Source of the DNA: an uncultured Eubacteriales bacterium
GTDB lineage: Bacteria > Bacillota > Clostridia > Oscillospirales > CAG-382
Reading direction: 5' to 3'
DNA: 64,000 nt
Assembly: GCA_934444645.1 (NCBI GenBank)
Contig: CAKSCV010000009.1
Location: 1 to 64,000, forward strand
The notes beneath the pieces were generated by a model. That model was not told the origin of the DNA. It saw only the letters and a list, made by a program, of their open reading frames with translations, and did no database searches. The position numbers and the translations under genes were made by a program. Of the stretch, positions 9,112-17,261 are shown piece after piece; the stretch's first letter is position 1, and every line of letters begins with the position of its first letter.

Positions 9112-9270
9112 TCCGATATTGATTCCGTTATCGGCAAAATCAAGAAAATTATCGGCGGCCTCGACGAGGCGGCACAGCCTGAATTGCTTGCCGGCAGAGG
9201 TTTGAGCAAGGAATGGGTTTGGATCATGGATGTATATGAAAGAGGGAGGAAGCTTTTATGTGGAACAGAA
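9112..9270 (+). pseudogene. C-terminal gene fragment in frame after the Fur stop
   Basis: Directly after the Fur TAA the same frame stays open for ~52 codons (9112-9270). It encodes a peptide with protein-like composition, including 'GLSKEWVWIMDVYERG'. No start codon with a ribosome site precedes it. It is best read as the tail of a lost gene. Family not recognised. Confidence 0.4.
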
Positions 9271-9419
9271 AAGAATTAAAGGGTTTTGCTAAATCGGGCG
9301 TGAAGAGAAATTATTGGAAAACGGTATTAACGGCGTTTTTAATGGCAGCCTTCACCGGAGGTTTATATGGCGATGGGTATTGCTGTTGCCGGAATGCTTG
9401 CCGGTGCTGCACTTTATGA
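9258..9419 (+). pseudogene. Truncated N-terminus of a DUF975-type membrane protein
   Basis: GAGGGAGGAAG precedes an ATG that opens 'MWNRKELKGFAKSGVKRNYW', very like the start of DUF975 membrane proteins (usually over 200 residues). After ~35 residues the frame becomes cysteine-rich nonsense and stops at residue 53. This is a decayed or recombined copy. Confidence 0.55.
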
Positions 9420-9477
9420 CGCCTTGAAAGAGCATGAAACACATGGCAATGCACAAACTGTCGCTGTAACAAAATAA
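9367..9477 (+). CDS. 36-residue peptide, possibly a fragment
   Basis: ATG at 9367, preceded by GGAGG ten bases upstream, opens 36 codons: a Gly/Ala-rich hydrophobic helix ('MAMGIAVAGMLAGAALYDAL'), then a polar tail. It overlaps the broken DUF975 fragment in another frame. It may be the remnant of a second gene or a real small membrane peptide. I cannot tell. Confidence 0.3.
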   Translation: MAMGIAVAGMLAGAALYDALKEHETHGNAQTVAVTK

Positions 9478-9530
9478 CTGCTATAAGACATCTTTTTATA
9501 AAAGACGGAGTCATAAGAGGGAATTTTTAT

Positions 9531-12506
9531 ATGAAACAAAAGCAAAGAAAAAGAATGCTGTCTATGCTGCTTTCCGCCGTAATGCTGCTGAGCCTGACGG
9601 TTTTGCCGGCAAAGGCGGCGGACACCCAAACGCGCATCAAAATCGGAGACTATATTCGTCTGGGGACATATAATAACGAGTCTGTTTTGTGGCGCTGCGT
9701 GGCTGTTGACGACAACGGTCCGCTGATGCTCTCGGACAGGGTGTTAGAGGATTATATGCCCTATGACGCAATGACAAATGACAACGCAGAAACGCGTTCT
9801 CACAGGCGCAGCGGTTATCGGAGCAAATACGGCTCCAATCACTGGCGCGACAGCAATATGCGTTCCTGGCTCAATTCCGGTGCCGTTGCCGGGAAGGTAG
9901 ACTGGCTGTGCGGCAATCCGCCAAAGGCAGGATCTGTCACTGCCGGACATGAATATGATAAAAAAGCGGGATTTTTAAGCGCTTTCACGCAGGACGAGCT
10001 TTCTGCCATCAAGACGGTAACTCAGCGCTCCATCGTTTCCCATCCGGAGTACACGGCGGGCTATATTGATGAGCCGGGGATTGACCTTCCCTATAATACC
10101 GATATTGATACGGTTGCTGACGGATATGAGAGAGCGTATTACGAAAACATCACCGATAAGGTGTTTCTGCTGGACGTGAAGCAGCTCAATACGGTCAAGC
10201 AGAAGCTCGGAAACTACTACATCGGAAAGAATAAAGCAGGACAAAGCTGGAACTGCTGGCTGCGCACGCCGATTACGGACTGCAACCACGATATGCGTTA
10301 TGTTGATCTGCGCGGCAACATCCTGCGCGATGCCCCGTACAAAGGATATTACGGAGTTCGCCCGGCATTCTACCTGGAGGCGGAGTATTATACCGTTTTG
10401 CAGGGCAAAGGCTCAGAGAACGACCCCTATGTCGGCACGGTGAAAAACAAGCCGCAGGAGAGTCTCAGCCTTTCCGGTCCGGAGCGCGATACCGGAGACG
10501 GAAACTGGGATATTGATACGGATAAAAACATTCAGCTTACATTGGGAGAGTTTTACTCTAAAGACGGCAAATATTCCAACCCCACAATCCCGGTCTATGT
10601 GATTCAGAAGCCTCGGAGCGATAAGGAAAATATGGTCATTTTGTTCTGCGCCGAAGGTTATACCAAAAGTCAGCAGTCAAAGTTTCTAAAAGATGTTCAG
10701 CGGATGTGGAGAAAAACGCTTGAGACGGAACCGTACCGCAGCATGGCGGATCGCTTCAATGTATACGCACTGTGTACGGCGTCGATAGATACCTATGGCG
10801 GTGACAGCACGTTTTTCAGTGTAGTTAACGGTTCGCGTGACGCCTATATATCGGTTAATCTGAACGGTAATTGGAAAAATCATATGCTGGAACGCGCCAT
10901 AGGTCCCGCATTTATAGAAAAGATTCATGACGCACATATTCCTGAGAAAACAAATCCGAACGAGTTTCTGTGGGATAATGAATACGAACCGTATTATTAT
11001 GTATACGATTACATTGATCAGTTTGTTGTACTTGCAAACAGCGGTCAGTATTTCGGAGCATCGCATGACAATCTTAAATCGGGCATTCATTATATCGTTA
11101 CATCGTCGGATAACTATTACTCTCCGTTTACTATGAGACACGAGTTAGGACACGGACTGCTGCGCTTGGGCGACGAGTATGAAGTGCGGTATAGTCCCGT
11201 ATCGGAGGATTCGATGAAGGCGTCGTTAAATATGTCGCACACAAAGGACAGCAAGCTGGTGAAATGGAAGAATATGCTTGGATTCCGGCATACGTATTCC
11301 TGCCCGCATGCGGACGGTTCATATATATACAATTCAAGCTCCATGTGCATTATGCGGTCAAGTACAAACAGTGAACTGTGTGATGTGTGCAGGCTGCAGG
11401 GCTTCAAGCGCATGAGCCAGCGGATTAAAAATCCTCCCTCGCTCTATGTGGCAGACCCGGAGGTGAAAATATATACCGGGGACTACAGGAACCCGAACGA
11501 GAACCCTTCCGTTTTTGAAAATGCAACCTCTTACGGTTATTCCCAATATGATACCGACAGGAGCAACCGCCTTTTGAGCGGAACAAGTAAAAACCGGTTT
11601 CACCCCGGACTTAAGGGCAGCGAGATAGAGCTTCGCACCATTGTTCAGAATCTGTCGGACACCGAAAAAAAGACGGTAACTCTGCGAATGTGGGTGGAGC
11701 ATTCCGACGGGACGGTAGCCACTACAACGGATGGCAGAAAAATTTTAACGGAGAAGAAATTTGATATTCCCGTCTGGAGCGAAAAGTCCGTGTTCTGGCA
11801 GAAGGGGGCGTTGGAATACAACGGCAGCGACTTCGATTCCGGACTTGTCAACTGTTCTCTTGTTTACAGGATTCCGGAAAACGCCGTTCTGCAAAACGGC
11901 GATACCGTCGGCTTTGAGGTGGTGGATGACGCTGCGGGCGTAACGCTTGCCGATGATGACACGGAAACCAAAACCTATGCTGACATTACCATTGAATACA
12001 AACTGGAGGATGGCAGCGACGTTCCGAACACCAAGCCAACCGTATTTCCGGCTGCGGTGGGAACAAAGATTGATTGGGAGCTTCCCGAAGAGCTGAACGG
12101 TTACAGCCTTGTTCAATCGGAGGGGACGGACAAGACCGTCGGTGCCGGCGGACTGACCGTTATCTGCCGATATAAGGCAAAAGAAGACCGCCCGGCAGCA
12201 CCGTTTATCATTGTGGACGAAAGCGGTGCGGAAGCGGATAAAACCTTGAAGGCAGGAAAATTCAAGGCAAGGCTTGTTTTGCCGGAGGGACGGAAACCGG
12301 CGGCGGTTATCCTTGCGAAGTATGTTAACGGAACACTCGGCGCGTTAAAGATGTCCGAGCCGAAAGAAGCGCAGGATATCATCGAAACGGATTTTATCAC
12401 CATAACCGACGAGGATTTGACAAAACAGACCGAAATCAGAGCGTTCGTTTTTGAAAGCACGGGAACGATAAAACCGATGTATGATTTTCAGCATATAACA
12501 AAATAA
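9531..12506 (+). CDS. Secreted DUF6273 and M64-type metallopeptidase protein
   Basis: 991 residues. A Sec signal peptide (basic 'KQKQRKR', hydrophobic core, AKA-A cleavage near residue 29) shows export. Residues ~35-300 fit DUF6273, a domain common in Clostridial surface proteins ('IKIGDYIRLGTYNNESVLWRCV' region, 'GVRPAFYLE' end). Residues ~355-640 fit the IgA-peptidase M64 family: 'VILFCAEGYTKSQQSKFLKD' opening and the zinc site HELGH at 537-541 followed by 'LGDEYE' (Asp548). Residues ~650-800 are a beta-sandwich, ~820-890 a MucBP-like or InlB-like segment, and the last ~100 a further beta domain. No anchor motif is seen. Likely degrades host or mucosal protein, by family analogy only. Confidence 0.85.
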   Translation: MKQKQRKRMLSMLLSAVMLLSLTVLPAKAADTQTRIKIGDYIRLGTYNNESVLWRCVAVDDNGPLMLSDRVLEDYMPYDAMTNDNAETRSHRRSGYRSKYGSNHWRDSNMRSWLNSGAVAGKVDWLCGNPPKAGSVTAGHEYDKKAGFLSAFTQDELSAIKTVTQRSIVSHPEYTAGYIDEPGIDLPYNTDIDTVADGYERAYYENITDKVFLLDVKQLNTVKQKLGNYYIGKNKAGQSWNCWLRTPITDCNHDMRYVDLRGNILRDAPYKGYYGVRPAFYLEAEYYTVLQGKGSENDPYVGTVKNKPQESLSLSGPERDTGDGNWDIDTDKNIQLTLGEFYSKDGKYSNPTIPVYVIQKPRSDKENMVILFCAEGYTKSQQSKFLKDVQRMWRKTLETEPYRSMADRFNVYALCTASIDTYGGDSTFFSVVNGSRDAYISVNLNGNWKNHMLERAIGPAFIEKIHDAHIPEKTNPNEFLWDNEYEPYYYVYDYIDQFVVLANSGQYFGASHDNLKSGIHYIVTSSDNYYSPFTMRHELGHGLLRLGDEYEVRYSPVSEDSMKASLNMSHTKDSKLVKWKNMLGFRHTYSCPHADGSYIYNSSSMCIMRSSTNSELCDVCRLQGFKRMSQRIKNPPSLYVADPEVKIYTGDYRNPNENPSVFENATSYGYSQYDTDRSNRLLSGTSKNRFHPGLKGSEIELRTIVQNLSDTEKKTVTLRMWVEHSDGTVATTTDGRKILTEKKFDIPVWSEKSVFWQKGALEYNGSDFDSGLVNCSLVYRIPENAVLQNGDTVGFEVVDDAAGVTLADDDTETKTYADITIEYKLEDGSDVPNTKPTVFPAAVGTKIDWELPEELNGYSLVQSEGTDKTVGAGGLTVICRYKAKEDRPAAPFIIVDESGAEADKTLKAGKFKARLVLPEGRKPAAVILAKYVNGTLGALKMSEPKEAQDIIETDFITITDEDLTKQTEIRAFVFESTGTIKPMYDFQHITK

Positions 12507-12732
12507 AACAACAAGGAGCGCAAATTTGAAGACTGAGTGACCCGAATAGCATCCGTGTACCGCGGATACATCGGAATTTTGAAACGGATATCAAGGAGAA
12601 AGGTCTTTAGCATAGTTATAGGGGGTTCAGCAGTTGGCAAGTGCTTCTTCTGCCCGGAACAGGTCTCTTGCATATTCTGCTGCACAGCCTGTCCGGATCG
12701 GATGAAGTTCGTTTCTCAAAGCTGCTGAAGAG
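12507..12732. other. Intergenic stretch with a possible gene remnant
   Basis: Two ribosome-site-like AAGGAG motifs (12512, 12593) lead to frames that stop at once. A frame from 12611 encodes an LHILLHSLSGSDEVRFSKLL-like helix that could be the tail of a lost regulator. Support is weak. Confidence 0.3.
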
Positions 12733-12764
12733 AACGGGACCGGCAAAAACTTGCCGGTCCCGTT
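12733..12764. terminator. Terminator downstream of phoR
   Basis: Perfect 14-base arms AACGGGACCGGCAA/TTGCCGGTCCCGTT with AAAC loop, ending four bases before the phoR stop codon. The plus-strand tail is short, and on the minus strand only a few T follow. It can serve the converging genes. Confidence 0.7.
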
Positions 12765-12767
12765 TGG

Positions 12768-14459
12768 TTATTCCGCCAAACAGCTTTCAAAATCGACGGT
12801 AAACACACTGCCCTTGCCGAGCGTGCTGTCCACGTGAATGCCGATGTGGTTGTTCATGGCGATATGCTTGACGATCGAAAGGCCAAGTCCCGTGCCGTTG
12901 ACCATTTTGGAATGGCTTTTGTCCACGCGGAAAAAGCGTTCGAAGATGCGTTCGCGCAAATCGTCCGGAATGCCGATGCCCGTGTCGGCAATGCGCACCT
13001 TGCCGCCCGGGTCAAGCGAAATTTCCACCCGTCCGTTATCTTTATTGTATTTGACGGCATTGTCCAAAATGTTGTAAAACAGCTCATGAATCTGACTGCG
13101 TCCGGCTTCGATGCGAAAATCGCCGTCGGCAAGCGAAAAATGCACGTTCTTTTTTTCGGCGGCAAGCGAAAGCGTGTCGATAATCTCCGTAAGCAGCGGG
13201 TGTACGGCAAATACGGTCTTTTCCGGCTCGATGCCCTCATCCAAGTTGGATAACTGGATAATGTCCTCCACAAGCGCAATGAGGCGGCTGCTTTCCTTTT
13301 CGATTTTTTCGGCAAACAACGGCGTGTCCTCTTGGCGCGCAAGACCGCTGGTGATGAGTTGGGCATAGCCGTGAATCGACGTGAGCGGCGTTTTTAACTC
13401 GTGCGACACGTTGGCGGTGAACTCGGTGCGGATCTGCTCGTTTTTGAGCTTTTCGGTGATGTCGAACATGAGGATGACCACTCCGATCACATCTTTTCCG
13501 CCGCTGACCGGGCTGTAATACAGCTCATAGGTTTGGTCGCCGGTCTTGTAGGTGAATGAACCGCGCTTGTTTTGGTAAGCGGCGGCAAGCTTGGCGGCAA
13601 AATCGGGATCGTTGCCGGTGAGCGATAAAAGCGAGGTGCTTTTGACCGCATCGGGATTGTCGATGTGCAAAACGCGTGCCGCGCCGCGGTTGAGCGAAAG
13701 AATGTTGCCGTCGCGGTCAAGCACCGCAAGACCTTCATTCATGGAATCGCTCACCGCCTGCAGGCGCAGCTTCTGCCGCTCGACGCGCTCGGTCTGATGT
13801 TTGATCTCGCGGCTTTGGTAGGCGATCTTTGAAATGAACGGCTGCAATTCCTCATACGGCGAGCATTGCTTGTCGATTTCGGTAAACGAAATCTGTTCGA
13901 TGGGCGCGACAATGTTTTCGGTAAGCCGCTTGGCAATGATGGCGGTCAGCAGATAAATGAGCACGCACATGAACACAAGCACCACCGAAAACTCGTTCAT
14001 TAACGTAAAAATGTCGAGCGTGTTGCAGGAAACGATGAGAATGCTGCCGTCGGATAGCTTTTTTGCATAGCGGTAGTTCTTGCCGAAAAAGCCGGGGGAA
14101 TAGGCTTCATCTTCGCCGCTTCCGTCGGCAAGGGCGTTGGCTACCTCCGGACGGGTCAAAAGCGAACGTCCGTCGGAGGCGATTTTGCCGGTTGGGTCGG
14201 CATCGTATAAAAGCGAACCGTCGGACGACAGAATCACATAGCTTTTGCCGTCGGAAAACGGCGGAAGCTCTGCCGGAAGAACGCCGTCCTTTTGCAAGCT
14301 GCTGTCGGCAAAGCGTGCAAGAAGCGACGCCTGCTCACGTATCTCCGCCTCCACGCGCAGATTAAAAACATAGTACCCGGTCGAAAAAACCAAAATCGCC
14401 GAAATCACAAGCGCAAACAGCGATACAAACCGCATACTTTTATAGATTTTTTGAAACAT
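12768..14459 (-). CDS. phoR: PhoR-type sensor histidine kinase
   Basis: 563 residues. A membrane helix at ~12-32, an extracytoplasmic sensor region and a second helix at ~158-178 are followed by a PAS domain (~235-340). The HisKA box 'FTANVSHELKTPLTSIHGY' has His353 as the phospho-acceptor, and the ATPase domain ends with 'NAVKYNKDNG', 'DTGIGIP' and 'GTGLGLSIV' motifs. It lies 45 bases after a PhoB-like regulator and next to a phosphate cotransporter, so it most likely senses phosphate limitation. Gene order and architecture (extracellular sensor plus PAS plus HisKA) match the Gram-positive PhoR group. The name rests on similarity and context. No odd residues were noticed. Confidence 0.88.
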   Translation of the reverse strand: MFQKIYKSMRFVSLFALVISAILVFSTGYYVFNLRVEAEIREQASLLARFADSSLQKDGVLPAELPPFSDGKSYVILSSDGSLLYDADPTGKIASDGRSLLTRPEVANALADGSGEDEAYSPGFFGKNYRYAKKLSDGSILIVSCNTLDIFTLMNEFSVVLVFMCVLIYLLTAIIAKRLTENIVAPIEQISFTEIDKQCSPYEELQPFISKIAYQSREIKHQTERVERQKLRLQAVSDSMNEGLAVLDRDGNILSLNRGAARVLHIDNPDAVKSTSLLSLTGNDPDFAAKLAAAYQNKRGSFTYKTGDQTYELYYSPVSGGKDVIGVVILMFDITEKLKNEQIRTEFTANVSHELKTPLTSIHGYAQLITSGLARQEDTPLFAEKIEKESSRLIALVEDIIQLSNLDEGIEPEKTVFAVHPLLTEIIDTLSLAAEKKNVHFSLADGDFRIEAGRSQIHELFYNILDNAVKYNKDNGRVEISLDPGGKVRIADTGIGIPDDLRERIFERFFRVDKSHSKMVNGTGLGLSIVKHIAMNNHIGIHVDSTLGKGSVFTVDFESCLAE

Positions 14460-14504
14460 CCGATATCCGGCCTCCCTTATCGCCGTAAAACCGGCAGCGG
14501 TCTG

Positions 14505-15185
14505 TTATACAGCCGCCTTGTAGCCGACATTCCGCACGGTGACAATGTATTCGCCGGCACTGCCCAATTTCTGCCGAAGCGTGCGGATATGCACATCCAC
14601 CGTCCGCGTTTCGCCTTCAAAATCGGTGCCCCAGACCTCGTTCATCAGCTTGTCGCGTGAAAGCACAATGCCCTTGTTGGACACTAAATAGTACAGCAAC
14701 TCAAATTCCTTGAAGGTCAGCGTGACCGGCACTCCGGCAACCGTTACCGTGCGGCTGCCGGTGTCGATTTCCACGTCTTTGTATTGCAAAGACGCTTTTT
14801 GGTTCGCATCGGGAGCGGAGGTGCGGCGCAAAACCGCATTGATGCGGGAAACAAGCTCCAATACGTCAAAGGGCTTTGTGATGTAATCGTCCGCACCGCC
14901 GTCAAGACCTTTGATCTTGTCGAGGCGGCCGCCTTTGGCTGTTAAAAGGATCACCGGAACGGATTTTGTCTCGTTTCGGGAACGCAGCTCGTGAAGCACC
15001 TGCATTCCATCCCGGTCGGGCAGCATGATATCCAATAAAACTAACGACGGCAGACCGCCGGAAAGAGCCGCCGTGAAGTCGCTTGCATTTTCAAATCCGT
15101 GCACTTCAAAGCCGGAGGAGCGAAGTGTGTATTCCAAAAGCTCGCGAATGCTGCTGTCGTCCTCAACGCAATAGATTTTTCGCAT
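14505..15185 (-). CDS. phoB: PhoB/PhoP-type response regulator
   Basis: 226 residues, the standard OmpR/PhoB length. The receiver domain has the acidic pair 'VEDD', phospho-accepting Asp52 in 'LVLLDIMLPDRDG', a switch Thr in 'ILLTAKG' and the conserved Lys in 'DDYITKPFD'. The C-terminal winged helix (~130-226) shows 'LTFKEFELLYYLVSNKGIVLSRDKL' and 'VDVHIRTLRQKLG'. It is cotranscribed with the kinase gene downstream. Its own promoter lies at 15218-15245, between it and the Na/Pi cotransporter gene. It should bind direct repeats of the Pho-box kind; candidates sit in front of the cotransporter gene. Confidence 0.9.
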   Translation of the reverse strand: MRKIYCVEDDSSIRELLEYTLRSSGFEVHGFENASDFTAALSGGLPSLVLLDIMLPDRDGMQVLHELRSRNETKSVPVILLTAKGGRLDKIKGLDGGADDYITKPFDVLELVSRINAVLRRTSAPDANQKASLQYKDVEIDTGSRTVTVAGVPVTLTFKEFELLYYLVSNKGIVLSRDKLMNEVWGTDFEGETRTVDVHIRTLRQKLGSAGEYIVTVRNVGYKAAV

Positions 15186-15217
15186 ACGGATACCTCCTTA
15201 AAAAAGCTTACACAAGT

Positions 15218-15245
15218 ATTGTATCAGATTTTGGCGGATTTGCAA
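15218..15245 (-). promoter_or_regulatory. Promoter of phoBR
   Basis: On the minus strand TTGCAA, 16-base spacer, TACAAT, 33 bases before the phoB start. Confidence 0.55.
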
Positions 15246-15248
15246 GAG

Positions 15249-17003
15249 TTAAACGTGATATTTTTTGGCATATTCGTTGTATTTGGTCTCAAACTGCTCA
15301 TTTTGATGGTTTTTCACCTGTGCCAAATATTTGTGCGCATCCAAGCTGTCGTCGCTTATGCGAAGCATACTCACCGCCACATTGGAGCAGTGATCCGCCA
15401 CGCGCTCACAGTTGGTGATAAGATCGGCATAAATGAAGCCGGTCTCAATGGTGCAGCGGTTTTCCTGCAAACGCTTGATGTGATTGGTCTTCATGATTTC
15501 ACCCAGCGCATCCACCACCTGCTCGAGCGGCTCGACCGACCGTGCCGCCGCAAGGTCGTTATGCGCAAACGCACCAACCGTCAGGTTCAAAATCTCCGTG
15601 AGTGCCTGCTTCATGGTCTGTATCTCATGAACAGCTTCGGGCGAAAAGGCCACCTTTTTGGCATGAATCTCGTCAGCCACCTCACATAAATTGACCGCAT
15701 GGTCGCTGATGCGTTCAAAATCGCCGATGCTGTGTAACAGAAGCGAAACACCGTGACTGTCTTCACCGCTTAAGCTCTCGCGGCTGAGCTTGACAAGATA
15801 TGTGCCGAGCATATCTTCATAGGAGTCAACCTTTTCCTCGCCGCTTCGCACCTGTGCGGCAATCTTGGCGTCATAGCTTTCCAATAAGCCGAGCGCGTCA
15901 ATCAACCCGTTTTCGGCTAATACAGCCATGTCGTTTGTCACGCTTTTGGCGCGTGTGATGGCAAAAGCCGGAACCTCGAACAAACGCTCGTCGAGCGGCT
16001 TTTTCTCGGCTTGCTCGGTGCCCTTTTTGTCGTCACGTACGATAAAGCATGCAAGCTTTTCAAGCTGCTTGGTGAAAGGAAGAAGCAAAAGCGTTGAAAA
16101 AATATTAAAAGCCGTGTGTACCACCGCAATGCCTGCCTTGTCGATGACCTTGCCGAAAAACGGGAAAGCAAAGATTGCATTGGCCGTATAGAACAGTGCT
16201 AAAAAGACCACCGTTCCGATCACGTTGAAGCATAAATGCACCACTGCCGCACGCTTGGCGTTTTTGTTGGTGCCGACCGAAGAAAGAAGTGCCGTGACGG
16301 TGGTGCCGATATTCTGACCGAGAATGATCGGAATGGCGTTGGAGTAATGAATGCCGCCGGTGACCGATAAGGCCTGCAGAATACCGACCGACGCGGAGGA
16401 GCTTTGAATGATGCCGGTTAAAAGCGCACCGGTCAAAACACCGAGAACCGGGTTGTTGAACAACAGCAAAATGTTGCGGAATTCCGGCACATCGGCAAGC
16501 GGCTTGACGGCGGCCGACATATAATCCATGCCGACGATCAACACCGTAAAGCCGAGACAGGCGGCACCGATGTCCTTTTTGCCGGTTTTGCCGTAAAACA
16601 TATATAAAAGGATGCCGATGAATGCCAAAACGAACGAAAAACAGGACGGCTTCAGAAAGCGCATGATAAGACTGTCGCTCTGAATGCCGGTCAAGCTGAT
16701 CAGCCACGCCGTCACCGTCGTGCCGATGTTGGCACCCATGATGACGCTGATGGATTGCGACAGCTTCATAATGCCGGAATTGACAAAACCGACCACCATG
16801 ACCGTGGTTGCCGAGGAGCTTTGAATGATTGCCGTGACCCCGGCACCGAGCAGAACGCCGCCAAGCTTGCTTGACGTCAATCGCTCCAGAATTCCCTTAA
16901 GCTTGCTTCCGCCTTGCTTTTCCAAGCTGTCGCCCATGACCGTCATGCCGAAAAGGAACAGCGCAAGACCGCCGAACAGCGTGATGACCGAAAAGATATC
17001 CAT
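15249..17003 (-). CDS. Na/Pi cotransporter with C-terminal PhoU-like domain
   Basis: 584 residues. The membrane part (~1-320) has the two inverted NptA/PNaS repeats, each with a QSSSA motif ('TAIIQSSSATTVMVVGFV' and 'TGIIQSSSASVGILQAL'), which form the substrate path in sodium-phosphate symporters (TC 2.A.58). The C-terminal third (~345-575) is helical with the PhoU-like pattern ('IGDFERISDHAVNLCEVADEI', 'ITNCERVADHCSNVAV'). It imports phosphate with sodium, and the PhoU part probably regulates it. A clear ribosome site (GGAGG) precedes the ATG. The phoBR pair lies directly downstream on the same strand, so control by phosphate supply is likely. Confidence 0.92.
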   Translation of the reverse strand: MDIFSVITLFGGLALFLFGMTVMGDSLEKQGGSKLKGILERLTSSKLGGVLLGAGVTAIIQSSSATTVMVVGFVNSGIMKLSQSISVIMGANIGTTVTAWLISLTGIQSDSLIMRFLKPSCFSFVLAFIGILLYMFYGKTGKKDIGAACLGFTVLIVGMDYMSAAVKPLADVPEFRNILLLFNNPVLGVLTGALLTGIIQSSSASVGILQALSVTGGIHYSNAIPIILGQNIGTTVTALLSSVGTNKNAKRAAVVHLCFNVIGTVVFLALFYTANAIFAFPFFGKVIDKAGIAVVHTAFNIFSTLLLLPFTKQLEKLACFIVRDDKKGTEQAEKKPLDERLFEVPAFAITRAKSVTNDMAVLAENGLIDALGLLESYDAKIAAQVRSGEEKVDSYEDMLGTYLVKLSRESLSGEDSHGVSLLLHSIGDFERISDHAVNLCEVADEIHAKKVAFSPEAVHEIQTMKQALTEILNLTVGAFAHNDLAAARSVEPLEQVVDALGEIMKTNHIKRLQENRCTIETGFIYADLITNCERVADHCSNVAVSMLRISDDSLDAHKYLAQVKNHQNEQFETKYNEYAKKYHV

Positions 17004-17261
17004 GATGTCCTCCGTGTGATTTTTCGCCGTATTTTACAGATTTTACAATGTAATGGTACGGGTACTATGTAAAATTCAAAAGAGGACGCATGTAAATTCG
17101 AGGTAAAGCAGCACGCTTGAAGCACTTTTTGTGTAAAATGCTGTTCAAGCTTTGTATTTTGAAGTGAAAAAGCGGGTGTTTTCAGCATTTCCTGCAAAAA
17201 ATCCGGAAGAAAAAGGTTAAAATCAAGAAAGATGTCATAAAATTACAGATTTTTGATATAG
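17004..17261. promoter_or_regulatory. Divergent control region with TTTACA repeats
   Basis: The spacer between the cotransporter gene and the secreted-protein gene contains TTTACA at 17033-17038 and 17042-17047, and TGTAAA near 17070 on the other strand. Direct TT(A/T)ACA repeats are the Gram-positive PhoP box motif. The spacing (three bases) is at the short end. Weakly supported. Confidence 0.35.
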
